From Zingiber officinale (lineage: Eukaryota; Streptophyta; Magnoliopsida; Zingiberales; Zingiberaceae): a stretch of DNA of 64,000 bases. The translations under genes were made by a program, and so were the position numbers. Shown piece after piece: positions 45,675-59,500 of the stretch. The notes below the pieces were generated by a model. That model was not told the DNA's origin. It saw only the letters and a program-made list of their open reading frames with translations, and made no database searches. The stretch covers positions 48,454,722-48,518,721 of the forward strand of contig NC_056000.1 in assembly GCF_018446385.1 (NCBI RefSeq). Reading direction: 5' to 3'. How positions within the stretch are numbered: the stretch's first letter is position 1; each line of letters begins with the position of its first letter.

Positions 45675-47316
45675 AGTCCCCGTCTGTTTACTCGTTAAAC
45701 CCTGCCCCCTTCGAAATCAGTAGGGTTTTGGCTGCGCGTAGCTGTCGACCTGCACGAATCCTCGACGCAAGTTTATCTTCCGATTCTTTTAGTTTTCGGA
45801 AACTGATGCATGCAATCAATCGATGAACTGTTTTCCCTGTTCGAATCTTTTTTTAATTTGTCTTTCGTTTTATTAGTGTAATTTGGTTATTGTGATTTGG
45901 ATCCTCGGGTTGTTACTTTGTCGAGATGTAAAGGTAGATTTTTTAGTCTGTTGGTTATCACGGTTAGTCTGGTTTGGATGATAGATGTACCATTCAGTCG
46001 GGGAATGTAAAGTACAAATAGTCTGAGGATTTTGTGCTCTCCTGGCAAAACATATTACCTGCATATACTTCGTTGTAGCATTTCATTCTGGGAGTGGCAT
46101 TCAATCCGCCTGTCTGTATAATTCCTCTATTATATGATGTGTGATTAATCCTGTGCTTCTATCTGATCTGATGATTTGGAATTGCCATATATTACTAAAG
46201 ATTCATCTAAAATAAATCAAGAAATGATAGTTGAGTGACTAAGTTGGGCAGTTTGGATTTTGCATACAAGAAGGAATAGAAGAGAGTACATGTGCTTAGA
46301 GTTTTGGGATTTTGATAAATACAACAGTATGTATGCAGCGATCTGGTGCTTAGGCACCTGCAAGACAAGGGCAAGAGGCACTAGTCATAGGCCTGATGTC
46401 AAGGGCAAGTGATGAATGTACAAGGGAAAACAGAATGCTAAAGCTTGAGGTTGTTACCTCGTCTAGGAGCATATTAACACCATATATAGTTACCATATAG
46501 ATAAGGGGCGAGCTTGTCATGTGGTGCTAGAGGAATAGCATACTCACCTAAAAAAAATGCATTTTCTTTAATTAGATATTTGTTTTTTACTAACAATGGG
46601 AGCTCAATATGAGGGTTGATCAGTGTAAGTTCCACATTTAGTTTATTGAATGCGAGATCCACAGTTCAAAATGCCAGAGGACATTGATAACACCTGGTTC
46701 TTCATTAGTGTCTTCCACTACCTATCCAAGTGTCACTAACAAACAATCAGTGTTTGCTCATTATTATGACAGAATTGCCTAATCTCTTATGAAAAATGCA
46801 GTCTAGATGGGAAGTTTTCACTATGAGATGGTTTGCCAAGGTATTTCCTTTCGAACAATCAATTGTTTGATGGGTTGCCACCTTCTGTTTGTCTAGGAAC
46901 CTAGCTCATCTCATTGTTGAGGTGACTGAATCAAATCAGATTAGGTTGGGGGGAGGACTAATCTGGATGAGTATTATATCTTATGATGAAACTGACCCTC
47001 AGTGTATGATAGTATTTTTATTTGGTTAATCAAGAGCAAGGTGCAAAACTTGGCATACAAGTTGGTCAGTCATAAATTGATTGGTCCATTTCTAACCCTA
47101 GCATGGTTATTCTTGACTTGAACCTTCTTGTTTGCAAGTTGGATTATGTCATGTCTTTCCCCTGCTGTCCCTAGATATGTTCCAGCCATCATTCTTGTTT
47201 ATAATCAGGATCTTATTTTTCAGTGCTTTTTAAAATAAACTTATGCATGGATATTTGTGTTTAAATGATTAACTCATAATGAACTTTTAACTTCATGTCA
47301 GTATTTGGTGTCAAGG

Positions 47317-49518
47317 ATGGCTTTTGCAAATAGAATTGGTAAGCTCTTGAAGAAATCTGTAACTTCCAGTCCATTATTTCAAGCAGCAAGGTGGATGTCA
47401 TCCTCAAAAGTTTTCATTGGAGGTTTGACTCAATATCTCTGAATTCTTCAAAGTTTGTGAACTGTGAATAACCATTGTTTAGCGTCTAACCCATTCTCCT
47501 ACTTGCTTATAGGACTTTCATATGGCACGGATGATCAAAGTCTGAGAGAAGCATTTACTAGTTTTGGTGAAGTGGTTGAAGGCAAGTGGTTATTTTATCA
47601 CAATATTAATAATTCAATTTTACATGCTTATGATATAACTCATAGAGATTTTTATTTGCAGCTCGAGTTATCATGGACAGGGAAACTGGACGGTCCAGGG
47701 GGTTTGGATTTGTGACATTTACTTCTAGCGAAGAAGCCTCTGCTGCCATTAGTGGCATGGATGGAAAGGTACATATGTGTAATAGTTTGTCTCAGTTATT
47801 TTCTAGTTGTTTACCATATGTAACATGAGAATCTTGTGACTTGGCTTCTTTATTGAGAAAGCATTTCTTTGCATTATTCCTTTGCTTATAATCTTATCAG
47901 TTATTATCTTTCCACTTTGATTTAATTATAAAATAACTCAATATTTTCATTTTCACTTCCTACTAGTCATCATCTATGAGCATCAGTTGGATTTCTATTC
48001 TTTTATGGTCACTGATGACGAACTTGCACTGGAATCTATTAGCTATTGCTCTGGTATTCCAAAATACCCTAGTCTATTTGAATATCATGTGTTTTAGCTT
48101 TCTATGTACCAAGTAGTTTTTTACTTATTAAAATTGTTTCTTGGCTTCAGCCTGTAACTTATGTGATTCTTTGTTTATCAGAAAATAAGATCTAAATGTT
48201 GGATTCTTTAATAAACTTCCTATCAAACAGAAAAATTAGAGAAATGTTCTTTTGTACCATTGGAATTATTGCCTCCCTACTACTGTATCTGCATTTTCAA
48301 TTCACCGAAGTTTACTCTTGTGCAATAACACCACGTCTCAACTTTTGAATTTCTAGAGATACTAGAGGTGATTGTGAAACATGCTATGAGTTGACTGTTT
48401 CAAAGGGGACAAGACCAGAACTGAAAAAAGGATTTGATTGGTGAAGTCTATAGGAAACATGTGTCAACCATGTTGAACCGTCATGCTAATATCTTATAAG
48501 CACAGCCTTTGTACCTTTGCCTAGTAAAGTTCCTATTAATTAGAGGTGGTTAAACCTCGCTACTGATGGTCTCCCACTGCCTCTCAAACATGTGGTGTTC
48601 ATCGGCTTCTGATACATCAATACATCTGGACTTTTGCCTGCCCTTATTTCATCCGAGTTAGCATCTCCGATGCCTACCCCTGTCAAACTATGTCTAAAGC
48701 AATATTATACACATATCCAGGGCATGCCATTTTGTTCTCAGCAATGACCACTAATATCGTCATCGACCCTGAAAATGCCCCTAAATTAGACTCCAACTTG
48801 CTGCACTGTGTCCATTCATGCTCCCCTTCAAAACAAATCTAGGAAGTTTTTTTATTCTTCTCAATTGTTTCTATCACTGTATCTTCCCTTTGCTACTCCA
48901 ATATTACTCCTCTCTTAACTGGTAGAATTCTTGTTTCTCACAACATTTTTGGTTTTATTTTTATTATTTTCTTACTTGAAAATAAATTCCAAGGAGGTTC
49001 TTCCTGTTTACTCAGAAGGAAATAATAGAAAATTTCTATAGGGAAGAGGAAAACTGAGTCCGATATTTTTTTTTCTTGGGCACTTGTCTACTTTTTCTGT
49101 TTGTATTCTGTTGTCATTTATGAATTTACTTTTTCATCAGGACGTTCATGGCCGGATGGTTAGAGTTAACTATGCTACTGATCGAACGGGTGGATTTCGT
49201 GGTAATGGTGGTGGTTTTGGAGGCGGCTATGGTGGTGGTGCTGCTGGAGGTGGTTATGCTGGTGGAGACAGCTACAATGGCGGCGGCTATGGTGGCGGTG
49301 CTGCTGGAGGTGGCTATGGTGGCAGTTATGGTGGTGGTGCTGCTGGAGGTGGCTATGCTGGTGGAGGCAGCTACAACGGTGGCGGTGCAAATCCTTACGG
49401 AGGTGGCAATTTTGATGTTACCGGAGGTGAAAACAGATATGGTAGCGACAATGGTGGAGGATTTGGTGGTGCCTCCGATGATGAGCAGCGTAATGACTAT
49501 GCCAACAGGGCTAATTAG
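47317..49518 (+). CDS. Glycine-rich RRM RNA-binding protein, mitochondrial GRP2/RBG type (4 coding exons)
   Basis: Exons 47317-47422, 47513-47581, 47662-47768 and 49141-49518 give 219 residues. Such proteins bind RNA through one RRM and take part in mitochondrial RNA editing and cold response in other plants. The first 28 residues (Lys/Arg/Ser-rich, no acidic residue, ending ARWMS) look like a mitochondrial presequence. The RRM spans about residues 31-108, with RNP2 KVFIGGLS (31-38) and RNP1 RGFGFVTF (71-78). The C-terminal third is glycine-rich with GGGYGGG and AAGGGY repeats, ending in an acidic DDEQRND patch. The intron after exon 2 uses a GC donor (ag/gcaagt); the others are GT-AG. Confidence 0.92.
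47582..47661 (+). other. GC-AG intron of the GRP gene
   Basis: An 80-bp intron beginning gcaagtgg and ending tttgcag. Using the GC donor keeps the RRM frame (VVE then ARVIMD). The only nearby GT (47586) would add residues and break the frame. gcaagt is the usual GC-donor consensus. Confidence 0.85.
47769..49140 (+). other. GRP gene intron 3
   Basis: A 1372-bp GT-AG intron. About 48350-48850 differs in composition and may be an old insertion, but no element was recognised. Confidence 0.7.
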
Positions 49519-50575
49519 ATGAACTTGGTTTCGGATTCTCTAGATATATCAGAGATTATTTAGTATGGTCTTCCTTATATGATTATCATTGTCGATTATC
49601 AAGCGTGGACTATGAACAGCATAAACCTTATTATTCTGGCAGTCAGGTTTAATGCGACTGTAATTGCATGTCTAAAAACGAAAAAAAAAAAAAAACCCTT
49701 TTGTTATGACGAGCTTTTAAATAATGATAATAAAATTATTAAAAGCATTTTAAAATATAATAAAATCAAGGAATAAACTACACGTTTTTGTTTCATATTC
49801 TGATATATTCTTTGTTTAACTTTCTCACCTTGCTACTTTTTGTGTTGGACCTCCTGTGATTATCTAAAATGTAATTCTCATGGAAAAAAACTTTTAAAAA
49901 AATAAAAAAAAGGCACCTCGAATTAAAAGAAATATCAAATTAGAGGCTTAATAAAAAATAAATAAATAAATAATCCATTCCATTAGTATTGTTGTGGGGA
50001 TAGCTATTATAAATAGAAGCTATCAAATAGTTACAATATGTAAAAGTTAGAACATTTGTTTTTTATTTTCAAGACTATTGAAATAAACACTATTGTAGAT
50101 TAACAGTTAACATGTAGAAATAATTCTATAACTGTTACAAGGTGAATAATTCATTGATTAAATTGTAAACTCTAAATCTTAAACACATTTTAGCAGCTAT
50201 AGCTTTAACAGTTAAGAGTACTAATAGCTATAAAAATGCTTAAATAAAGAGTATTATAAGGATAAAACATGTTCTTTTGATTATTTTTTTTTTAATGTAA
50301 GTTCTTTTGCCGATTTGTATATACGTCCGCGGTTACCAATTCTCAGCAAAATAATAAATAGACGGACTATTTAAGTAGCTAGTTTATCCAGAAGGATAGA
50401 TTTTACTCAAAGGAAACACACAGTAACTACAGATTAGTAAAGTTGAATCTGATGACGATAGACCATAGTCTACCTTTCAACCAGAATGAGTTGTATGGAT
50501 TCTAGAAATCTGGCACTTGAGACTTTGTTCTTGCTCAATGAAGCAATTCACAAAATGAGACAGGAACTCTAAACC
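49519..50575. other. Tail-to-tail gap between GRP and HDA5-type genes
   Basis: It contains both 3' untranslated regions; the GRP side ends near an adenine run at 49681-49695. The rest is AT-rich with no gene seen. Confidence 0.6.
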
Positions 50576-53500
50576 TTATAATCTTCTCGAGGCAGCATCA
50601 TCGACGTATGCAGTGGCCGCCGCCTCGGTGAGTTGCTTCCCTTCCACGAGACCATTCACCAACGTGTTCATATAGTCTCTAGAAGGCGCAGATGTCGGAA
50701 ACTCACCAGACTTGAAACACTGTATATCTGACGCTGAGCAACTGCATAGAAGAATACAGTGACAAGGTTTTGAAATGGACCTTAAATTATAAGTGCAAGG
50801 AAGAACAGCAAATCATATGGATCATTAACGAGTATCCATTTAGAGCAAATCGACAAAGAAAAGAATAAAAATCTGGACCATAGTTAAGTAACATACGTCA
50901 TTGTTAAGATTGGAACATTATCCTCCTCCCCCAAATAAAGAACAGTGGAGTACCATCCATCCTGCAGTAGCTCCACAATGGTTAGATTCTCTTCCGAAAA
51001 ATAGCATTCACATGACAAGCAACAATTTGAGAAATCTTAGGTGTAGTACCTTAATGGTTTCCAAGCGAGTAGACTTGTTCTTGGCGACATAATTAAGGAT
51101 GTCTACATCCAACAATGGAGATACCATCCTCTGAATTGCTCCATCTTCTTGGTGCAGACTATTCTCTTGAGCCAATACATCATTAAACTGCTCGAGTCTA
51201 TTAGGTAAGAATTGTGGAAAACAAGGAAAATATAAGTGGAATGTTAACAACCAAAATATGCAATTTTAGGACAAGGCAAATGACATACGTTATTCTATAC
51301 ATGCACAGGTGAGCTTTTTCGCTCGTGTCCCTTTCAGGATTAAGAAAAGCAACACCTCCCTTTCCCCATGTACGGGTATAAGATCTTCCAAACAATAATC
51401 TATGAGGCAAAACTTTCCAGATAATGCTTCTTGGTAAACTCTTATCAAGTGATCCACTGCATGGAACAGTCATACCTTGCACCTGCAAGAGTTAAAATGT
51501 TTATGTAGAAGCTCGGTACCCGGCTCAATTTATACATTTGAATATTTCTTTTCTCTAAAAAGAAAAAGAAAACGAGATTCAGCACTAGAGAGCTCGTGTC
51601 ATTAAGGTTCATCAGCAAAACTTACAATTAATTCATTCATACTTTGGATAAAGTTTGATAATATTATTCACGTCTTTTTAGTTTCAATAGTCACATATTT
51701 AAAATATGGTGTATATCTTATAAATTTATACTTTTATATTGTTTATAATATACTCATATTAAGAAAATAATATGTTTCATTTATTAGATTAATGTTTGAA
51801 CGAAAATGTAAATATAATGTTGAGCTCCATAAAAAGCCTATGTTTGACTTAATGACTTAAGCTCAATAACCAATTTTTTTTTTTAATGATCTTATGGGTT
51901 TATGCTTCTTATAAGTTTTTAGACGTTGGTATCAATAGTTTTCAGCAGTAAATCTTAGCACAGTAAATGCCAGCAGTAGCAGGTAAGAACACTGTAATGT
52001 TTATTATTCTTTTTTTTTTATTTTTTTTATTTTTATGTACAAGGTCTAGAGCTTGTTGCTTCCTTACTTCTTTCTAATGTCTTCTAGTGAGCCTCACTTG
52101 TAAAAGATCCACAAGAAGGCTAATGCCGCGGCTATGTAGGAATATGGTTATTTCGTTGCCGTCCTTTCTAAGCTAGCACAAGACTTACTTTAGCCTACTT
52201 ATCTTTTACCGTTACCGTTCTCCACCATGTTATTTGGAAAAGGACTGAAGAAGACCTTAGAAGTAAGTAAGAAAAGAAGCTAATAACTGGTCAAACTCAT
52301 CTTAAGAATTAATACTTGGTAAACTTATGACAAAACTAATGCAGGATAATTTACACATAAATCTTACAGACTGCTTTTAAAAGAAAAGAGAGGTTACTTC
52401 AGAGAGAAGGAAAGTTTTCTTGCATGAGAAGGAAAGCATCTGGAAAAGAGAGGGTTTGCTGGAATGACAGACAGGTGAGGAGATAATGGAGGGCCTTCGT
52501 TTCGGAATGGAAGACAGGTGGCAGAAAAGGAGGTAAAAGAGGACTGGTGGTAGAAAAAAGAAGAGGTCCTGCTTTTAGCTTATATGAATGAAAGGCGGGT
52601 GGCAGATAAGGAGGATAGCTTTAGGATAGGACGTACTATTAGTTGAGTAGAGTTACTATAGAGTGGGTCGAATTTTAGGAGTCGATCATGTTATCTATAT
52701 TATGTTCTCCTATGGAATCCAAAGATGGAGCTTGACGCTTGGGTTGGTGCTCTGTGCCTAGCCAGGGCAGCTAGATGAAAGTGTTGAACTTGCTAGCCGT
52801 TTGTTACTCATTTTTTCTGTCTTCTTTTGATAATGATGAAATAGAGTAGTATGTTGGGTAGTAAAGTTGAACGGAAAGAATCTAGTACCTGTTTCTTTTG
52901 GCTAGTAAATTTTCTCAGTGAAAGATTCTCTTACCAAAAAATAAGTGTCTGGGTCTTTAATTTTGTTCCAGTCCCAGCAAAAGGAGGAGCTTCCCAATCA
53001 AAGTCTGAGTAAGATGGGTAGTCTTCTAGTTATGCTTGGTAACCACCAACCTCATTAACGTCAATTTTGACTAGATGTCGAGTGGGTTCGATTTTGAGTT
53101 TCAGCCATTCAGGTGGAGTACTATCAAATGTGCAGACCATAAATATTTCTTCTTTTAATGCTGTAGAAATAACAGTGCCCAATTTCTTGGGAAAGTCTTT
53201 AACTGAATCGGGATCATGGTCCATAATTTATGCAGAGACCATAGTCTAGTAAAGTAAAAGGAGTAATAATCCGGTCTTTGTAGGCGGTTTTTGTGTAAGT
53301 TTCATAAACCACATTGGCTCTGCGAAAAGAGTAAATAAGTTGGCATTGACAACCATATTTATCAGAGTCAATACAAGGTGGGTCTTTCATTTGGCATTTG
53401 AGTTTGAGACTGAACTATGTGAAGCCCTGAAATTTTTTCACAAAACTCCTCCTGAAGGTATGACAATAGTCTATGAGGCCAAGCCCCAAACTCAAATGCC

Positions 53501-56500
53501 AAAAGAAAGACTCACCTTGTATTGACTTTGACAAATATGACAGTTTTAGGAAGCTCCTCCCTCTTTGCTGATCAACTCAAACATTGGCGTGCCTTTGTCC
53601 AAGGAATACAATAGGGCTGGGACAAAATTTAAGACCCGGATACTTATTTTCTGGTAGGAGAATCTTTCGCCAAGAAAATTTACTAACCAAAGGAAATGGG
53701 TACTAGATTCTTTTCGTTCAATTTTACTACCTAGCATACTACTCTATTTCATCATTATCAAAAATAGACAGAAAGAATGAGTAACAAACGACTAGCAAGT
53801 TCAGCACTTTCATCCAGAGCCTACCAGGCTGCCCTGGCCAGGCACAGAGCACCAACCCAAGTGTCAAGCTCACAAGTCCCATCTTTGGATTCTACAGGAG
53901 AACATAATATAGATAATATGATCAACCCCTAAAATTCGACCCACTCTATAGTAACTCCACTCAACTAATAGTACCTCCTATCCTCAAGCTATCCTCATCT
54001 ACCACCCGTCTTCCATTCCTAAAAGCTAAAAGCAGGACCTCCTCTTTTTCCTGCCACCAGTCCTCCTTTTCTACCACGTCTTCCATTCCGAAACGAAGGC
54101 CCTCCATTATCTCCTCACCTGTCTGCCATTCCAACAGACCCTCTCTTTTCCAGATGCTTTCCTTCTCATGCAAGAAAACTTTCCTTCTCTCTGAAGTACC
54201 CTCTCTTTTCTTTGTCTATAAAAGCCCCTCCTCTTCCACTTCCAAGGACTCGAAGCAATCACTCTCCTCTGCTCAAGTGTTCTCCCAGCAATAGTTCTAT
54301 AAGTTTTTAGTATCTATGTAAGAGCAGTATATTCTATCTGTAAAATTATCTTGTATATTATCTGTTATCTACCACTAGTTCTATGTAAAAGCAATATGTA
54401 AGATTTCTATGTAAATTATCCTGCGCTAGTTCTATCTATATAAGATTACTAATCTGTATACAAGTACGTACTACTTCTTAAGATGAGTCTATCCAGTTAT
54501 TAGCCTCTTTTCTTACTTACCTCTAAGGTCTTCTTTAGTCCTTTTCCAAGTAACATGGTGGTGAGCGGTAAAAGATAAGTAGGCTAAGGTAAGACCTGTG
54601 CTGTGCTGGCTTAGAAAGGATGACAACAAAATAGCCATATTCCTACATAGCTGCGGCATTAGCCTTCTTGTATATCTTTTATAGGTGAGGCTCACTAGAA
54701 GACATTAGAAAGAAGTAAGGAAGCAACAAGCCCTAGACCTAGTATATATATATATATATATATAAAGAGTATAAACATTACCGAGTATAACTGCTATTCT
54801 TACCTCCTGCTGCTGGTATTTACTGTGCTAAGCAGTGTTCGAAATTGCGCCCTAGGCGGCCGCCTAGGCGTTGTGCGGCAGGTTGCCGCGCCGGAAACCA
54901 GCGAGGCGGAAGCCTTAGGCGGCTGGGCCGCCTAGGCGATCCTCGGCGGGCTTCGACGAGCTTCGGCGGGCCTAGCTTTTTAAGGCATGTTAAACCGGTA
55001 TTTTAGGTATTTGCTAGGCGTTCGTTTGTTTCATCGCCCCGACTCTTCGTCTTCCCTGATCGCGTTGCTTCCGATAAGTTTTTTTTCCTGTTCATTTATG
55101 TTTTTTTGTTTCTCAAATCTTCGTCGCGGCAACACCGGACGCATCGTAGGTGTCAGACACTGCCTGAAGCGTCGCCGGACGCGCCGTACGCGTCCGGCGA
55201 AGTCCGGCGTTGCTTCGAGCAACGCTGGTAGAGTCGCGATGCTTCTGACTGTGCCAAAAGCTTTCCGCGCGACGCTACCGGCGCCGCTGGAAGTAACGCC
55301 GGACGCATCGGACTCGTCCGGCGAAGCTTCCGGCAGCACCGGAGCCCTCCCACGAGCTGTCGGTGGCAGCCAATGGCGTTCGCGTCGTCGCGCGAGTCGC
55401 GACAGAGACGGCGTTTTTAGCATTTTTCTTTTTTCTTTTTTAATTTTTTTTTAGATTTAATAAATTAAAACAATTCCTAACTCCTAACGGGGATAATTTT
55501 AATAATAGGGTTGAGTTCATAAAGCCTAATAAAATTAAGATCCCAATTAAATATATTTAAAATTTATCTTTTTTATAATAAATATTATTAATTTATATAA
55601 AATAAATTTAAATATATAAAATTCTAATAACCATTATTAATTTATATAATCATATTTAAATATATAAATAATATATTTAATTTTTTAAATAAATAATATT
55701 AAATATTAATTTATATATTAACAGATTTAAAAAATTATAATAAATATTATCATTTATCAGATTTAAAAATATAAAAATATTTAAAATTAAAAAACATATA
55801 ATACATATTAATAAATTAATAAATCATATTTAATTATTTATAAATTATAAATTTTATAAAATATTATAAATTTATATTAATCGAATTTATACATATTAAA
55901 ATTATATTAAAATTTTAAAAAATTTAATAAGTATTATTAATTTATCTAAATCATATTTATAAATTTTATATATTATAAATGTATATTAATCGGATTTATA
56001 AATATTAATTATTAAAATTATATTAAAATTTTAAAAATTCTAATAAATATTATTAATTTATATAAATCAGTTTTAAAAATACGAAAATTAAATTAAAATT
56101 TTAAAAATTCTAATAAATATTATTAATTTATATATAAGTATATAACAGATTTAATAATATAAAAAATATATTTAAAATTAAATTTATTTAAACAAATATC
56201 TAATAAATTTTATTAATTAGATTAAGATATATAAAAAAATATTCACTTGTTAATGACTTAATGTTATATTCCATATTTTCATTATTTTGTATTGTATATT
56301 TGTATGGTATAATTAAATTTTATTATCATATTATGTCTTGTTATATATAATTTTTTTTCCTTCAGATTATCTGTTATCAATGACAAGCAATCCATCTTCG
56401 ACAGCATCTGTCACTCAACCCGAATCCGGAATTTTTAGAAGAAAGTCAAATGATATCGAATGGGAGTTTGGGATATTGATTGATCCTAAGAACCTCGACA

Positions 56501-59500
56501 AAATTAAATGTAAGTTATGTGGAAAAGCAATGTCAGGAGGAGTGTATAGGATAAAGGAGCACATTGGAAATATACCTGAAAATGTATCTGGTTGTCGAAA
56601 AGCATCTCAAGAAGACAAAAATAAGTACAAACAGGCTATTTTAGAAGGGAGGAACAGAAAGAAGAACAAAATAATGAAAGAACAAAGTTATAGAGCAGAG
56701 GTGGCTATTTCCCTAGATGAAGAAGAAGGTCTTGAAATTGAAGGTATGGATGGAGTTAAAAACCTCTTCCACTTGGCCCCATGGATAGATATGCATCGAC
56801 AATTGCTCCAGAAAATGCAGGCTCCAGTGGAAGTAAAGTGCTTCGCCAAAAAAATATAAATGAGGCTCTTTTCAAAGAGAGAACTCAACAAGTTCAACAA
56901 TATGTTGGGAGATGAGTTTATAAACATGGAATCTCATTCAATGTTGTTGATAATGATAGCTTCAAGCAACTAATGGAGGCAGTGGGTCAATTTAGACCAG
57001 GATTCAAGCCTCCAACTCAATATCAACTTAGGGAGCCACTATTGAAAGCCGAAGTTGAAAAAACAAAACAATTGCTGAAGAAACATGAAGAAGAATGGGC
57101 AAAGAATGGATGCTCGATCATGACAGATGCATGGAGTGATAGAAAAAGAAGAAGAATCTTAAATTTGTGTATTAATTGCAAGGAGGGTACTACATTTTTA
57201 GAGTCTAAGGAGTCTTCAGAGGAGGCGCATACAGCTAAACTTATTTTTGAGTATGTTGACAAGTGTGTTGAACAAGTAGGAGCTCAGAATATTGTTCAGA
57301 TTGTTACAGGCAATGCCACCAACAATATGGCTGCAGCTAAATTGATGAGAGAAAAACGACCCGGGATCTTTTAGAGTTCATGTGCAACTCACACTATTAA
57401 TCTCATGCTTGAAAGTATTGACAAACTTTCACGATATAAAAAGGTGATTGAGCAATCCAAGGCTTTTACCATTTTCATCTATGCTCACCATAAAACTTTA
57501 TCATTGATAAGAAGTTTCACGAAGAAGAGAGACATAGTCCGACCAAGAGTTACCAGGTTTGCATCAAATTTCCTCACATTGCAAAGTTTGATTAAAAAAA
57601 AAAGCTAGTTTAAGGGTCATGTTTACAAGTGATATGTGGGAGAAATGTAAATGGTCAAAAACAAACAAAGGAAAATTGGCTTACTCTACAGTGATGAGCA
57701 TGAGTTTTTGGAATGGTGTGACACTTTGTTTGAAAATATTTGCTCCTTTGGTAAGAGTTCTTCGATTGGTATATGGAGATAGAAAGTCATCGATGGGGTT
57801 TCTATATGGGGAGCTTCATCAAGCTAAAGATCAAAATAACAGCCAGTCAGAATGTATCAACACCTATCATAGTCATTATTGAGTCAAAAATGAAGGATAG
57901 ACTTGATACATCATTGCATACCACTGCATTTTTGTTGAATCCTTATTTTTACTACAAAGATAGTTCTATTGCTCTTTATGAGGAGGTCGCGATGGGGATT
58001 TTTGAATGCATGGAAACTTTGCATGCCAATGAGTTAGATCTACAAGATACAATTATTAACAAGGAATTTCCAAAATATAGAAATAAGACTGGGTTATTTG
58101 GAAAAACATTGGCAGCAAAAGCATGTGAAAAAAATGATGATACATTTGATCCATGTGCATGGTGGAGTACATACAGTGCTCACACACCTAACTTGCTAAG
58201 GGTGACATTGAGGATACTTTCATTAACTACAAGTACATCTGGGTGTGAAAGAAATTGGAGTACATTTGAAGGAGTAAGTTTTAAACTTTCAGTCTACTCT
58301 TTAATTAAATTAGTTATAATTTTTAACGTCTATACTCTATATTCAGGTACTAACTATAGTATTTACTTTCTCTGTTTTTTTTTAGATTCACACAAAGAAA
58401 AGAAATAGGTTGAATGCCAACAGGTTGAACAATCTAGTATTTGTCCAATTTAATGCTAGATTGTTGAACAAACAAAAAAGAGAAAAAGAAAGAAATGTTG
58501 ATGTCCTTCTTGCAAAAGATGCTTCAAATGCACAAGGTTGGATTATGGATGGTGGGGAAGATGATGAAGTTGAACTAGGTTCCGGGCTCACTTGGCAAAT
58601 GGTTGATGAAGCAAGTGGAGCGGATGAAAATCTACAACCCCGAAGAAGCTCTAGAGTGAGAGAACTTCATGAAGATGATTTTGAATCCGAAGAAGAAGAT
58701 GAGGATCACAATAATGATATTGAGTTTGTGTCCGATGAAGAACAAGTTATTGAAAATTATGGAGAAGAAGAAGCAGAATAAATATGAGTCTATGAGATAT
58801 TATTAGTTGTATAATTTTGAACTCATTTTGTTAAGAGATGATTTATGTTATTTAACAATTATATTTTGTTTAGTGGTTACTAGTTCACAATGCATTGTAA
58901 TCTTGAATTGAATTATTGCTACTATTTTCCAATGTTCTACTGTTTACTAAATGATTATGATAACTTACTGCATGTTTTATTGTTTAACTGTTTCTTTTAC
59001 TCATATTTACTGAGCCTAGTATATTTCCTTTGCACAAAACTATTAGTTTTCTTTTATAGTTTTTCATTTTTTGGTATTGGAAAGTATGTATTTATTTCAG
59101 CATACATAGTTAGATCTTCATTGCTATGAAATTGTTTAAAACAACATTTAGATTTGCATATAACATTGTCCACAGTCCACGTGAAACAAGGGATACCGAG
59201 GAATCCGCCTAGCGGCGCCTAGTCCCCGCCTAGGCGGCCTAGGCGCTAGGCGCTGGTCTGCGCTCAACTAGCGCCTAGCGAATTTTAGAACCTTGGTGCT
59301 AAGATTTACTACTGAGTACTATTGATATCAACGTCCAAAAACTTCTAAGAAGCATAAACCCATAAGATCATAAAAAAAAATGGTATATATATATATATAT
59401 CCCATGTCATTTTTCCATTGATCTTTACTCTCAGCTTGCATGAATTAAAATAAACAATATGAAGGATTAACATATGCTGGCTTACACCGCATGAGATTTG

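Larger units (their letters stand above)
53545..59381. repeat. Right arm of the large inverted repeat, split by a hAT insertion
   Basis: The arm runs 53545-54832 and continues 59304-59381 after the hAT element. It has a TATA-like tataaaag (about 54219) followed by a leader-like stretch. It lacks clear TG...CA ends, so an LTR origin is unproven; a pararetrovirus-derived block is another possibility I cannot test. Outer target duplication not found. Confidence 0.75.

Noticed and set aside
49148-49522. Second plus frame and a His-rich minus frame over the GRP last exon
   Set aside because: Shadows of the glycine-codon repeat; the RRM-linked frame is the real one.
51925-51945. ttggtatcaatag in the foldback arm resembling a tRNA-Met primer site
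   Set aside because: Only the first eight bases fit, and the nearest TATA-like box points the opposite way in the same arm.
54987-55454. 130-155 residue frames on both strands at the hAT 5' end
   Set aside because: They come from the CpG-rich block. No domain, and neither leads into the transposase.
57773-58408. 211-residue frame considered as a separate gene
   Set aside because: It is the C-terminal part of the hAT transposase (WWS and SGCERNWSTFEG motifs).
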